Positions 27,019 to 35,456 of a stretch of DNA of 64,000 nucleotides are shown here, piece by piece. Each line of letters starts with the position of its first letter. The stretch's first letter is position 1. This DNA comes from an uncultured Acetatifactor sp. GTDB lineage: Bacteria; Bacillota; Clostridia; Lachnospirales; Lachnospiraceae. The notes under the pieces are model-generated. The model searched no databases. It worked only from the letters and a program-made list of their open reading frames with translations, and was not told the origin of the DNA. Where the stretch lies: assembly GCA_947586055.1 (NCBI GenBank), contig CANPXL010000008.1, positions 1 to 64,000 on the forward strand. The letters run 5' to 3'. Made by a program: the position numbers and the translations under genes.

Positions 27019-28014
27019 ATGCAGTGTACAGATATTGGAATCGATCTGGGTACGGCCAGTATTTTAGTGTACATCAGAGGAAAGGGCGTAGTGCTGAAGG
27101 AGCCCTCTGTTGTAGCTTTCGATAGAGATACGAATAAGATTAAGGCGATCGGCGAGGACGCGCGTCTGATGCTGGGAAGGACGCCCGGAAACATTGTGGC
27201 GGTAAGACCTCTGCGCCAGGGCGTGATCTCGGATTACCAGGTGACGGAAAAGATGATGAAATACTTCATCCAGAAAGCGCTGGGAAGAAGGACCTTCCGG
27301 AAACCCCGCATCGCGGTCTGCGTGCCCAGCGGCGTCACGGAGGTGGAAAAGAAGGCGGTGGAGGACGCAACCTATCAGGCGGGCGCCCGGGAGGTATCCA
27401 TCATAGAGGAACCGATCGCGGCGGCGATCGGCGCAGGCATTGATATTTCCAAGCCCTGCGGAAACATGATCGTGGATATCGGCGGCGGCACCTCGGATAT
27501 CGCCGTGATTTCCCTGGGCGGTACGGTGGTCAGCGCTTCCATCAAGATCGCGGGAGACGATTTTGACGACGCCATTGTGCGGTACATGAGAAAGAAACAC
27601 AATCTTCTCATCGGCGAGAGGACGGCGGAGGATCTGAAGATAAAGATCGGCTCCGCGTATCCCAGATCCGAAGTGGATTACATGGACGTCAGGGGCAGAA
27701 ATCTGGTGACGGGTCTGCCCAAGACGGTGAAGGTTTCCTCCGAGGAAACGGAGGAGGCGCTGAAGGAGACAACGGCCCAGATCGTGGAAACCATTCACAG
27801 TGTTCTGGAGAAAACGCCCCCTGAGCTGGCGGCGGATATCGCGGACAGGGGAATCGTCCTTACCGGGGGCGGCAGTCTCCTGCGGGGGCTGGAGGAATTG
27901 ATCTGTGCAAAGACGGGGATCAACACCATGACGGCGGAGGACCCCATGACGGCGGTTGCCATCGGAACCGGAAAGTATGTGGAATTCCTTTCCGGGTACA
28001 GAGAGAACATATAG
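27019..28014 (+). CDS. mbl: MreB-like rod-shape protein (Mbl)
   Basis: A bacterial actin that guides cell-wall elongation under the membrane. It starts MQCTDIGIDLGTASILVYI (phosphate 1 loop) and contains VCVPSGVTEVEKKAV, NMIVDIGGGTSDIAVISLGG (phosphate 2) and GIVLTGGGSLLRGLEE (adenosine loop). Its 331 residues are normal. I place the start at ATG 27019, after AAAGGGG; an in-frame ATG at 26983 would add 12 residues unlike the family. A TATAAT at 26953-26958 is the likely -10. Two flgF/flgG-type genes follow directly, as in the Bacillus subtilis order mbl-flhO-flhP, so I call it Mbl rather than MreB. Confidence 0.92.
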   Translation: MQCTDIGIDLGTASILVYIRGKGVVLKEPSVVAFDRDTNKIKAIGEDARLMLGRTPGNIVAVRPLRQGVISDYQVTEKMMKYFIQKALGRRTFRKPRIAVCVPSGVTEVEKKAVEDATYQAGAREVSIIEEPIAAAIGAGIDISKPCGNMIVDIGGGTSDIAVISLGGTVVSASIKIAGDDFDDAIVRYMRKKHNLLIGERTAEDLKIKIGSAYPRSEVDYMDVRGRNLVTGLPKTVKVSSEETEEALKETTAQIVETIHSVLEKTPPELAADIADRGIVLTGGGSLLRGLEELICAKTGINTMTAEDPMTAVAIGTGKYVEFLSGYRENI

Positions 28015-28072
28015 GGATCGGACGAAAAACGCGTTTGCCGGAACGGAACGGGACCGGAGGAAGGAGCGCCGG

Positions 28073-28852
28073 ATGTTAAAGGGGTTATATACGGCCCATA
28101 CGGGCATGATCAACGAACAGCACAGAATGGACACACTGACCAACAACCTTGCGAACGCCGCGACGGTGGGCTATAAGAAGGAGGGCGCGACCAGCCAGTC
28201 CTTCGGCGATCTGCTGGCGGTAAAGATCAAGGACAGATCGGTGGGAAGCCGCATTGTGCAGCCCCTCGGGTTCAACAATCCCGGCGTCAAGATCGGCGAA
28301 AACTATACGGATTTTACTCAGGGTTCCTACCGCATTACGGAAAATACCTACGACCTTGCGCTGTCCGGCGACGGTTTCTTCGTCGTGGAATTTACCAACA
28401 AGGCCGGCGAAACCTCTACGATGTACACCCGGGCGGGACAGTTCACCCTGACCAGAGAGGGAGACCTTGTGACCACGGAGGGCGATTACGTGCTGGATAC
28501 GAACAATAACCATATCCGGCTGAATACTCTGGCGGATACGGTCATTGATGAGAACGGCACGATCTATCAGAACGATGTGCCGCTGGCCACGATCCAGGTA
28601 GCCGATTTTGAGGACTACAATTACCTCGCAAAATACGGGGAGTCCTATTATTATCCGGTGGAAGGCGCGCAGTTTACCCCCTCCGAAGCCGTGATCAATC
28701 AGGGATATCTGGAAATGTCCAACGTACAGGTGGTTTCGGAGATGGTGAATATGATCGCCGTGACGAGGGCTTATGAGAGCAACCAGAAGATCATTCAGAC
28801 TTACGACAGCTCTCTTGAGATCGCGGTGAGCCAGCTTGGCAGAGTGCAGTGA
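28073..28852 (+). CDS. flhO: Flagellar hook-basal body protein (FlgF/FlhO-like)
   Basis: A 259-residue rod protein of the FlgF/FlgG group. The N-terminal rod motif is LYTAHTGMINEQHRMDTLTN then NLANAATVGYKKEG, and the C-terminal one is NVQVVSEMVNMIAVTRAYES followed by NQKIIQTYDSSL. The middle contains the FlgE/F/G central domain (ALSGDGFFVVE). I chose ATG 28073, following GGAGGAAGGAG; the open frame extends back to 27956 across the end of mbl without support. It is exported by the flagellar type III system and placed in the rod. Together with the next gene it corresponds to FlhO/FlhP of Bacillus. Confidence 0.9.
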   Translation: MLKGLYTAHTGMINEQHRMDTLTNNLANAATVGYKKEGATSQSFGDLLAVKIKDRSVGSRIVQPLGFNNPGVKIGENYTDFTQGSYRITENTYDLALSGDGFFVVEFTNKAGETSTMYTRAGQFTLTREGDLVTTEGDYVLDTNNNHIRLNTLADTVIDENGTIYQNDVPLATIQVADFEDYNYLAKYGESYYYPVEGAQFTPSEAVINQGYLEMSNVQVVSEMVNMIAVTRAYESNQKIIQTYDSSLEIAVSQLGRVQ

Positions 28853-28933
28853 CGTTCCTGACGAAAGAAGGGCCGGAACGTCTTTCAGTGAAGTGACGTC
28901 CCGCGGGAGCGCGGGCGGAAGGAGAGGATACTT

Positions 28934-29749
28934 ATGGTAAGAAGCTTATGGACGGCGGCGACGGGAATGATCGCCCAGCAGGTAAATCTGGATACCATTG
29001 CCAACAACCTGTCGAATGTGAGCACTCAGGGCTACAAGACGCAGGTAAACGAATTCAAGACACTGCTGTACCAGACGCTGCAGACAAAGACCACCACGGC
29101 CAACGGCGAAAGAAAGCCTACGAGCGCGCAGGTGGGTCTGGGAACCAGAAACGCGTCCATCACCACGATCTTTCGGACCGGCAATATGATCTCTTCGGAC
29201 AGCGATACGGCCTTTGCCATTGACGGAAGAGGGTTTTTCGCCGTCCGGGGCGAGGACGGAAACACTTACTACACAAAGAACGGCAATCTTCTCTGGACCC
29301 TTGCCACCAACGGCAACATGCTGGCTACCACGGAGGGACTGCCGGTGCTGGACACCAACGGCAACCCGATCGTACTGGGAGACGAATACGTCTTAAGCCG
29401 CATCACCGTCACCGCGGACGGGTCCGTGTGCTATCCCGACGAAAACAACAACCCCCAGCCTCTCGGCATTACCATGGGGCTTTTCCAGTTCAACAACCCC
29501 AACGGTCTGGAAAGACTTGCGGAGAGCCTTTACGCCCAGACGGCCGCCAGCGGCCAGCCCATCAACGAGGCCACCAACAACATGGTGTTGAAGAGCAATA
29601 TTTATCAGGGCTATCTGGAAGGCTCCAACGTGCAGGTGGCGGACGAGATGGTAAACATGATCGTCGCACAGCGCGCTTATGAACTGAATTCCAAGGCGAT
29701 CATCGCCTCCGACGAGATGCTCCAGCAGGCCAACAACCTGCGCCGTTAA
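28934..29749 (+). CDS. flgG: Flagellar basal-body rod protein FlgG (FlhP-like)
   Basis: A 271-residue distal rod protein. The N terminus MVRSLWTAATGMIAQQVNLD then TIANNLSNVSTQGYK is the canonical FlgG start. The centre has FAIDGRGFFAVRGEDGNTYYTKNG, and the C terminus GYLEGSNVQVADEMVNMIVA then QRAYELNSKAI is canonical. The ATG follows GGAAGGAGAGG. It lies 81 bases after the FlgF-like gene, with the hairpin ACGTTCC/GGAACGT between. It forms the drive shaft between motor and hook. Confidence 0.93.
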   Translation: MVRSLWTAATGMIAQQVNLDTIANNLSNVSTQGYKTQVNEFKTLLYQTLQTKTTTANGERKPTSAQVGLGTRNASITTIFRTGNMISSDSDTAFAIDGRGFFAVRGEDGNTYYTKNGNLLWTLATNGNMLATTEGLPVLDTNGNPIVLGDEYVLSRITVTADGSVCYPDENNNPQPLGITMGLFQFNNPNGLERLAESLYAQTAASGQPINEATNNMVLKSNIYQGYLEGSNVQVADEMVNMIVAQRAYELNSKAIIASDEMLQQANNLRR

Positions 29750-29793
29750 GTTTGACTGTCGTGTGACCTGAAAGAACAACAGGAGGTATCCGT

Positions 29794-30234
29794 ATGATTG
29801 ATATGTCGGATGTCGCGTCTCTGTACAGCGACAGATACGCATTGGCGGCGAACCGGACCGCTGAAAAACTGAAAAACGAACAGAAGAACGGGGATGCTTC
29901 CGGCGCCACCGACGACGAGCTGATGGAAGCCTGCAAACAGTTCGAGGCGTATTTTGTGGAGCAGCTTTACAAGGGAATGCTGAAGACGATCCCGAAGAGC
30001 GAGGAATCGTCCAACTATACCTCCATGATGACGGATTTCTATCGGGATCAGATGGTTCAGAGCATGGCGGAGATGACCACGGAGCAGACCGATCTGGGAC
30101 TGGCGAAGATGCTCTATGACCAGATGAAGCGAAATTACGGAACCGCCGAAATACCGTCAGCGGAGGAAAAGGAAACTCCGCCGGAGGAAACGGAGCGGGA
30201 GAGCGACGCCGCGGATGCGGCGGAGGCCGTATAG
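29794..30234 (+). CDS. Rod-binding protein (FlgJ N-terminal type)
   Basis: A 146-residue protein with the rod-binding domain of FlgJ: DDELMEACKQFEAYFVEQLY followed by KGMLKTIPKS, then YRDQMVQSMAEMTTEQTDLG and LAKMLYDQMKR. The muramidase domain of enterobacterial FlgJ is absent, which is normal in Firmicutes. The acidic, Glu/Ala-rich tail after residue 115 looks disordered. The ATG follows AGGAGG. It acts as a cap or scaffold during rod assembly. It closes the mbl-flagellar cluster and is followed by a terminator. Confidence 0.88.
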   Translation: MIDMSDVASLYSDRYALAANRTAEKLKNEQKNGDASGATDDELMEACKQFEAYFVEQLYKGMLKTIPKSEESSNYTSMMTDFYRDQMVQSMAEMTTEQTDLGLAKMLYDQMKRNYGTAEIPSAEEKETPPEETERESDAADAAEAV

Positions 30235-30276
30235 AGACTCCGTTCCTGTCATATCGATAAAAACAGAGAAAGCATC

Positions 30277-30306
30277 AGGCTGCTTATATCCGGCAGCCTT
30301 CTTTTT
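30277..30306 (+). terminator. Terminator after the flagellar rod genes
   Basis: AGGCTGC (30277-30283) and GCAGCCT (30293-30299) form a seven-bp stem with a nine-base loop, followed by TCTTTTT. Confidence 0.75.
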
Positions 30307-30334
30307 GCATCTTGGAAAATACCCGGGAGGATCC

Positions 30335-32575
30335 ATGGAAACCATCAGCGGATATGTGGAGCATATCATCTTCCAGAATACGGAAAACGGATATACGGTC
30401 ATGAATCTGGTCTCTCAGGAGGGGGAACTGACCTGCGTCGGCGCCTGCAGGGGACTGGAACAGGGAGATACCATCACGGCCCAGGGAGAATATACGGACC
30501 ACCCCGTTTATGGAAGGCAGTTTAAGATCACAGGATTTCAGGTCACGGCGCCCCAGGACGCCGCCGGCATGGAGCGGTATCTGGGTTCCGGCGCGGTGAG
30601 GGGCGTGGGGACCGCTCTCGCCGCCCGGATCGTGAAAAAATTTGGAGCGGACACCTTCCGCATCATAGAGGAAGAGCCGGAACGTCTCGCGGAGATCAAA
30701 GGCATCAGCGAAAGGATGGCAAGGGAGATCGCCGTACAGATGGAGGAAAAACGCGAGCTTCGGGACGCCATGATGTATCTGCAGCAGTACGGTATCTCCA
30801 ACGCGCTGGCGGTTAAAATCTACGACAGGTACCAGGCGGAGCTTTACAGCGTCTTAAAGACAAATCCCTACCGGCTGGCGGAGGACATAAACGGCGTGGG
30901 GTTCCGGCTGGCGGACGAACTTGCCGCCCGGGCGGGCATCCGCGCGGACTCTGCCTTCCGGATCCGCAGCGGCATCTGCTACACGCTGACGGGCGCGGTG
31001 GGGGAGGGGCACTGTTATCTGCCCATGGGCCTGCTTCTGGAGCGGGCGCGGGAGATTCTGGACCTGCCGGAGGAAACGATCCGTCCGCAGATAGACAATC
31101 TGGTCATGGATAAAAAGCTGGTGGTCAAGGGAGACAGCGTTTTTTCCGCTTCGTATTATTATGCGGAACTGAACTGCTCCCGGATGCTGTACGAGCTGAA
31201 CGTCCCCATGGCGGAGGCGGAGAATCTTCCCGCTCAGGACGCCGTTCTGGAGAAGACGCTGAGAAAGCTGGCGGAATCGCTTTCCATGGAGATGGACGAG
31301 CTTCAGCTGGAAGCGGTGGCTCAGTGCATCCGAAACGGGCTTCTGATTCTCTCCGGCGGTCCCGGAACGGGAAAAACAACGACCATCAACATGATCATCC
31401 GGTATTTTGACGCGCAGGGACAGGATATTTTTCTGGCGGCGCCCACCGGAAGGGCGGCGAAACGCATGACGGAGGCCACCGGCTACGAGGCCAGAACCAT
31501 TCACCGTATGCTGGAGATAAACAGCGCTCTGTCGGACACCACTTCCGGGAAAGCGCGCTTTGAGCGCAACCAGGAAAATCCTCTGGAAGCGGATGTGATC
31601 ATCATTGATGAGATGTCCATGGTGGATATTCAGCTTTTTCAGGCGCTGCTGCGGGCGGTAATGCCGGGGACAAGGCTGATCCTGGTGGGCGATGTGAACC
31701 AGCTTCCCAGCGTGGGGCCGGGGCAGGTACTGCGCGATCTGATGGAAAGCGGCGTCTTTCCCACGGTGACGCTGAAAAAGATTTTCCGGCAGGCCGAAAA
31801 AAGCGACATTATTGTCAACGCGCATCGGGTCAACCGCGGCGAGCAGATTGCGTTGGATAACAAATCCCGTGATTTCTTTATGCTGGAGAGAAATGACGTA
31901 AATGTCATATATAAGCATATGATTCAGCTGATTCGGGAGAAGCTTCCGCCCTATGTAAACGCCACGCCTTTCGACATTCAGGTGCTGACGCCCATGCGGA
32001 AAGGCCCGCTGGGGTGCGAGACGTTAAACGGCATCCTGCAGAGATATCTGAATCCGCCGGATGAAAGAAGGAAGGAACACATCAGCGGCAATACCGTATA
32101 CCGGGAAGGCGACAAGGTCATGCAGGTAAAGAACAATTACCAGCTGGAGTGGGAGGTCGTGAGCCGCTACGGGATCGCCGTGGACAGAGGAACGGGCGTT
32201 TTTAACGGCGATATGGGAAAGATCCTTACGATCAGCGAAGAATTGTCCAGCCTGGTGGTGGAGTTTGACGATCAGCGCAGAGTGACCTACTCTTTTTCCA
32301 TGCTGGAAGAGCTGGAACTGTGCTACGCCGTCACGATCCACAAGTCTCAGGGAAGCGAGTATCCCGCGGTGATTCTGCCGCTCCTTACGGGACCCAGGAT
32401 GCTCTTTAACCGGAATCTGCTGTACACCGCCATTACCAGGGCGAAAAACTGTGTCACGATACTGGGCAGCAGTGACACCGTGCGCGGCATGATCGACAAC
32501 GTCAGCGAGAACAGGCGTTATACGGCGCTGGCGCAGAGAATAAAGGAAATGAAGGCGGTCGGGGAAGGTTTCTGA
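30335..32575 (+). CDS. recD2: ATP-dependent 5'-3' helicase RecD2
   Basis: A 746-residue SF1B helicase of the RecD2/YrrC family, which works without RecBC in Gram-positives. The N-terminal OB-like region starts METISGYVEHIIFQNTENGY. Helix-hairpin-helix repeats (GVGTALAARIVKKFG; IKGISERMAREIA) lie at about 90-150. Walker A is GGPGTGKTTT (near 343-352), motif II is VIIIDEMSMVD, and the C-terminal helicase motif is CYAVTIHKSQGSEYP. ATG 30335 follows GGGAGG; the open frame runs 40 codons further upstream across the terminator, which cannot be right. comF follows by ten bases. Role: replication-fork and mismatch-linked repair (family knowledge). Confidence 0.95.
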   Translation: METISGYVEHIIFQNTENGYTVMNLVSQEGELTCVGACRGLEQGDTITAQGEYTDHPVYGRQFKITGFQVTAPQDAAGMERYLGSGAVRGVGTALAARIVKKFGADTFRIIEEEPERLAEIKGISERMAREIAVQMEEKRELRDAMMYLQQYGISNALAVKIYDRYQAELYSVLKTNPYRLAEDINGVGFRLADELAARAGIRADSAFRIRSGICYTLTGAVGEGHCYLPMGLLLERAREILDLPEETIRPQIDNLVMDKKLVVKGDSVFSASYYYAELNCSRMLYELNVPMAEAENLPAQDAVLEKTLRKLAESLSMEMDELQLEAVAQCIRNGLLILSGGPGTGKTTTINMIIRYFDAQGQDIFLAAPTGRAAKRMTEATGYEARTIHRMLEINSALSDTTSGKARFERNQENPLEADVIIIDEMSMVDIQLFQALLRAVMPGTRLILVGDVNQLPSVGPGQVLRDLMESGVFPTVTLKKIFRQAEKSDIIVNAHRVNRGEQIALDNKSRDFFMLERNDVNVIYKHMIQLIREKLPPYVNATPFDIQVLTPMRKGPLGCETLNGILQRYLNPPDERRKEHISGNTVYREGDKVMQVKNNYQLEWEVVSRYGIAVDRGTGVFNGDMGKILTISEELSSLVVEFDDQRRVTYSFSMLEELELCYAVTIHKSQGSEYPAVILPLLTGPRMLFNRNLLYTAITRAKNCVTILGSSDTVRGMIDNVSENRRYTALAQRIKEMKAVGEGF

Positions 32576-32585
32576 AAGGACCTTC

Positions 32586-33308
32586 ATGAGAAGAAAATGG
32601 TTGGAAAATGCGGTACAGCTTCTGTTTCCCGGGCGATGTCCTGTCTGCGACGGGATCGTGGTCCCCTGGGGCGAAAAAATATGCCCGAAGTGTCTGGACA
32701 GGCTTAAGCCTGTGAAACCGCCCTGGTGCATGCAGTGCGGAAAGAAGCTGCCGGTTCCCGGCGAATACTGCAGGGAATGCGGCCCCGGAAGACGGAATTT
32801 TGTCAGGGGCAGGATCCTGTATGAATACGAAAGCGCCGCCGTATCCATCTACCGGTTCAAATACGGGGGCCGGAGAGAATACGCGGATTTTTTCGGGGAA
32901 CAGATCGTAAAATATCTGGGAGACTTTATCCGCGCGGCCCGGCCGGAAGGCATCGTGCCGATTCCTCTGCATCCCAGACGCAGAGCCGCGAGGGGATACA
33001 ATCAGGCGCTGCTGCTGGCGCGGCGGATCGGGGCGCTCGCCCACATTCCGGTGTACGGGGACTGGCTGGTGCGGGTGAAGAATACGGCGCCGCTAAAACG
33101 GCTTTCTCCAAAAGAACGTCAAAATAATTTGAAAAAAGCTTTTAATATAGCGCGAAATGATGTAAAATTAAAAGTAGTCATGATCGTGGACGACATCTAC
33201 ACTACAGGGGCGACTGTCGAGGAAGCGGCGAGGGTTTTGCGACAGGCAGGTGTGGAACGTGTTTATTTTGTGGCTCTGGCCGGAGGCGGGGCGCGCAGTG
33301 GGCCGTAA
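32586..33308 (+). CDS. comF: ComF family protein (ComFC)
   Basis: A 240-residue protein with a zinc-finger head (CPVCDG, CPKC, CMQCGKK, CRECG, all within about residues 18-62) and a phosphoribosyltransferase domain with the PRPP loop VMIVDDIYTTGATVEEA (near 198-214). ComFC is needed for DNA uptake during transformation in Bacillus and others (established). The preceding recD2 stop is ten bases away, and the YvyF-type gene follows; Bacillus has the same comFC-yvyF order. The biochemical role of the PRTase fold in competence is not settled. Confidence 0.92.
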   Translation: MRRKWLENAVQLLFPGRCPVCDGIVVPWGEKICPKCLDRLKPVKPPWCMQCGKKLPVPGEYCRECGPGRRNFVRGRILYEYESAAVSIYRFKYGGRREYADFFGEQIVKYLGDFIRAARPEGIVPIPLHPRRRAARGYNQALLLARRIGALAHIPVYGDWLVRVKNTAPLKRLSPKERQNNLKKAFNIARNDVKLKVVMIVDDIYTTGATVEEAARVLRQAGVERVYFVALAGGGARSGP

Positions 33309-33353
33309 ACGGTTTGCGGGAGCGGGCGCGCTGTCTGTAGAATGGAGGATGCT

Positions 33354-33764
33354 ATGAATATCAGAAATTGCAGGGAATGCGGAAGAATCTTCAACTATCT
33401 GACCGGCGCGGTGCTGTGTCCTGTCTGCAGGGATAAGCTGGAGGAAAAGTTTCAGGAGGTCAAGGAGTATATCCGGGAACACAGAGGGGTGGGCATCAAC
33501 GAGGTGGCGGAGGCCTGCGATGTGGACCCCGCGCATATCCGCCAGTGGCTGAAGGACGATCGGCTGGAGGTCACGGAGGACTCGCCCATGTTCTTAAGCT
33601 GTGAAATGTGCGGCGCGCCGATCCGCAGCGGCAGATACTGTGAAAAGTGCAAGATGAATATGACCAAGGGCTTTAACGAAGTGCTGAAGCCCCAGAAGGG
33701 TCCGGAGCCGAAACAGGAACCGCACAGCACAGGCGACAACGCGAGGATGCGCTTCCTGAAATAA
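33354..33764 (+). CDS. yvyF: YvyF-type flagellar operon protein
   Basis: A 136-residue protein of the TIGR03826 (YvyF) type. The N-terminal zinc-ribbon pair CRECGRIFNYLTGAVLCPVC (about 6-25), the MerR-like helical part GVGINEVAEACDVDPAHIRQ and a second cysteine cluster (CEMCGAPIRSGRYCEKC) are all present, with the basic, disordered tail usual for the family. ATG 33354 has GGAGG five bases upstream; the ATG at 33342 overlaps that site. In Bacillus it lies between comFC and flgM and is considered a flagellar regulator, but its mechanism is unknown. Here flgM does not follow. Confidence 0.88.
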   Translation: MNIRNCRECGRIFNYLTGAVLCPVCRDKLEEKFQEVKEYIREHRGVGINEVAEACDVDPAHIRQWLKDDRLEVTEDSPMFLSCEMCGAPIRSGRYCEKCKMNMTKGFNEVLKPQKGPEPKQEPHSTGDNARMRFLK

Positions 33765-33801
33765 CCGGAGGCGGAAGGCCGCGCGGAAGAGAGGAAGAAA
33801 G

Positions 33802-34191
33802 ATGCTGAACGAAGAACGCGTCATCCTGATGACGCACATGGCTTCTTATGAGTCCGGAGAGGGAAAACAGAACGTAAAGATCGGAAATTACTTCCGCGGC
33901 GATTATATTGCGGTTTCGGTGTTGAAGTCCGTGATCAGCGCGACGGTGGCTTTTCTGTTGATTTTTGCGCTGTACCTGTTTTATAATTTTGAAGACTTTA
34001 TGCAGGACCTGTATAAGATAGATCTGGTCACTTACGGAAAGAACGTGCTGATCTGTTACGGAATTACGGTGGCGGGCTACGGCATCCTGACGTATATCGT
34101 CAGCACCTGCCGGTACGCGAAAGCCAGGAGAAGCCTGCGGCTTTATTATCAGAATCTGAAAAAGCTGAATTCCATGTACAGTCAGCAGTAG
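33802..34191 (+). CDS. Unrecognised small membrane protein
   Basis: A 129-residue protein that I do not assign to a family. A hydrophilic N terminus (about 1-35) precedes two strong transmembrane segments (about 43-64 and 83-103), and the tail is basic (RYAKARRSLRLYYQNLKKLN). Both ends are therefore predicted to be cytoplasmic. The ATG follows GAGAGGAAG. It sits between yvyF and another unrecognised membrane protein that leads into cdaA, all on the same strand with gaps under 60 bases. The codon use looks normal for the surroundings. Confidence 0.7.
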   Translation: MLNEERVILMTHMASYESGEGKQNVKIGNYFRGDYIAVSVLKSVISATVAFLLIFALYLFYNFEDFMQDLYKIDLVTYGKNVLICYGITVAGYGILTYIVSTCRYAKARRSLRLYYQNLKKLNSMYSQQ

Positions 34192-34247
34192 CCGTTTCCG
34201 AAACGTAAAAGGCGTATCAGGTTTTGTGGAAAGGCAAATAGATCAAT

Positions 34248-35426
34248 ATGACTGAATTGTTGGAAATGCGTGAAAAAATAAAACTGATCTACGGCAGACT
34301 GGAATTTTTTATCCTGCCCCTGGCAAAGTTCCTTTTGGCTTTTATCGTGCTCCTGACGCTGAATTCCAGACTGGGCTATATGGGACAGATCGACAATATT
34401 GCGCTGGTGCTGATCGCTGCGCTGATGTGTTCCTTTCTGCCGACGGGGTGTATCGTGGCGTTTGGGGCGGCATTCAGCGTTCTGCACATGTATGCGCTCT
34501 CTCTGGAGGCGGCGCTGGTGGGACTGTGCGTCTATCTGGTGATGTTCCTTCTGTTTTTCCGCTTCAGCCCGAAGGATTCGCTGGTGGTCGTGCTGACCCC
34601 GCTGCTTTTTTATCTGCATCTTCCCTATGTGGTGCCCATCGCGGTGGGACTTCTGTGCGGGCCGGCTTCCATGGTGTCCGTCGGATGCGGCGTCATCGTT
34701 CATTACCTGTTAAATGCGGTGGCGGATCATTCGGCTGCCCTGAACATGATGGAAGACGAGGACGCCATTCAGAAGATCCGGCTTTTGATCGACAGCCTGG
34801 TGAAAAACAGGGAGATGGTGGTGGTGACCGCGGCTTTTGTCATCACGGTGCTTGTGGTTTACCTGATCCGGAGACTGTCCGTCGATCACGCGTGGACGAT
34901 CGCCATGGTGGCCGGCGCGATGATCAATATTATGGTTCTGCTGATCGGGGACCTGATCTACGACATCAACATTTCGGTGTTAAGTACGCTGCTGGGATCT
35001 CTTGTCGCGGTGGCCGTGGCGAAGGTCATAGAATTTTTCCGGTTCTGCGTGGATTACAACAGATCGGAAAAGGTGCAGTTTGAGGATGACGAATATTATT
35101 ATTATGTGAAGGCGGTGCCCAAGATGACCGTGGCCATGTCCACGAAGACCGTGAAAAAGATCAATGTCCGGCATGCCAGAGGGGCGGCTCAGGGCAGAGG
35201 AACGGAAACGGGACGCCAGCGCGCAGGCGCCCAGTCCCGCCGGGCGGGGGCGGACCGCAGAGTGACGACGGAACGGACGGTTTCCGGACGGGGCAGATAC
35301 GGCGGTCGGAGGGACGCGGCGTACGGCGACAGGAGAGCGGGCAGAAGCGTTACCATCGGCAGCGCGTCTCAGGACGATGCGTTTGAGGATATTTTTGAGG
35401 ATCCTGACGATCAGGATCTGATCTGA
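34248..35426 (+). CDS. Unrecognised polytopic membrane protein with Arg/Gly-rich tail
   Basis: 392 residues. About eight or nine hydrophobic helices fill residues 18-285, with a motif LTPLLFYLHLPYVVPIAVGL in the middle. A cytoplasmic tail of about 100 residues follows, rich in Arg, Gly and Ala (for example RGRYGGRR and TGRQRAGAQSRRAG), and ends in an acidic stretch (DAFEDIFEDPDDQ). The tail looks disordered and could bind nucleic acid or an acidic partner. The ribosome site is weak (GAAAGGC). cdaA follows by 30 bases. I see no transport or enzyme signature and make no functional call. Confidence 0.7.
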   Translation: MTELLEMREKIKLIYGRLEFFILPLAKFLLAFIVLLTLNSRLGYMGQIDNIALVLIAALMCSFLPTGCIVAFGAAFSVLHMYALSLEAALVGLCVYLVMFLLFFRFSPKDSLVVVLTPLLFYLHLPYVVPIAVGLLCGPASMVSVGCGVIVHYLLNAVADHSAALNMMEDEDAIQKIRLLIDSLVKNREMVVVTAAFVITVLVVYLIRRLSVDHAWTIAMVAGAMINIMVLLIGDLIYDINISVLSTLLGSLVAVAVAKVIEFFRFCVDYNRSEKVQFEDDEYYYYVKAVPKMTVAMSTKTVKKINVRHARGAAQGRGTETGRQRAGAQSRRAGADRRVTTERTVSGRGRYGGRRDAAYGDRRAGRSVTIGSASQDDAFEDIFEDPDDQDLI

Positions 35427-35456
35427 CGATATCAGAGGGAAGCGGGATCAGGGGAA

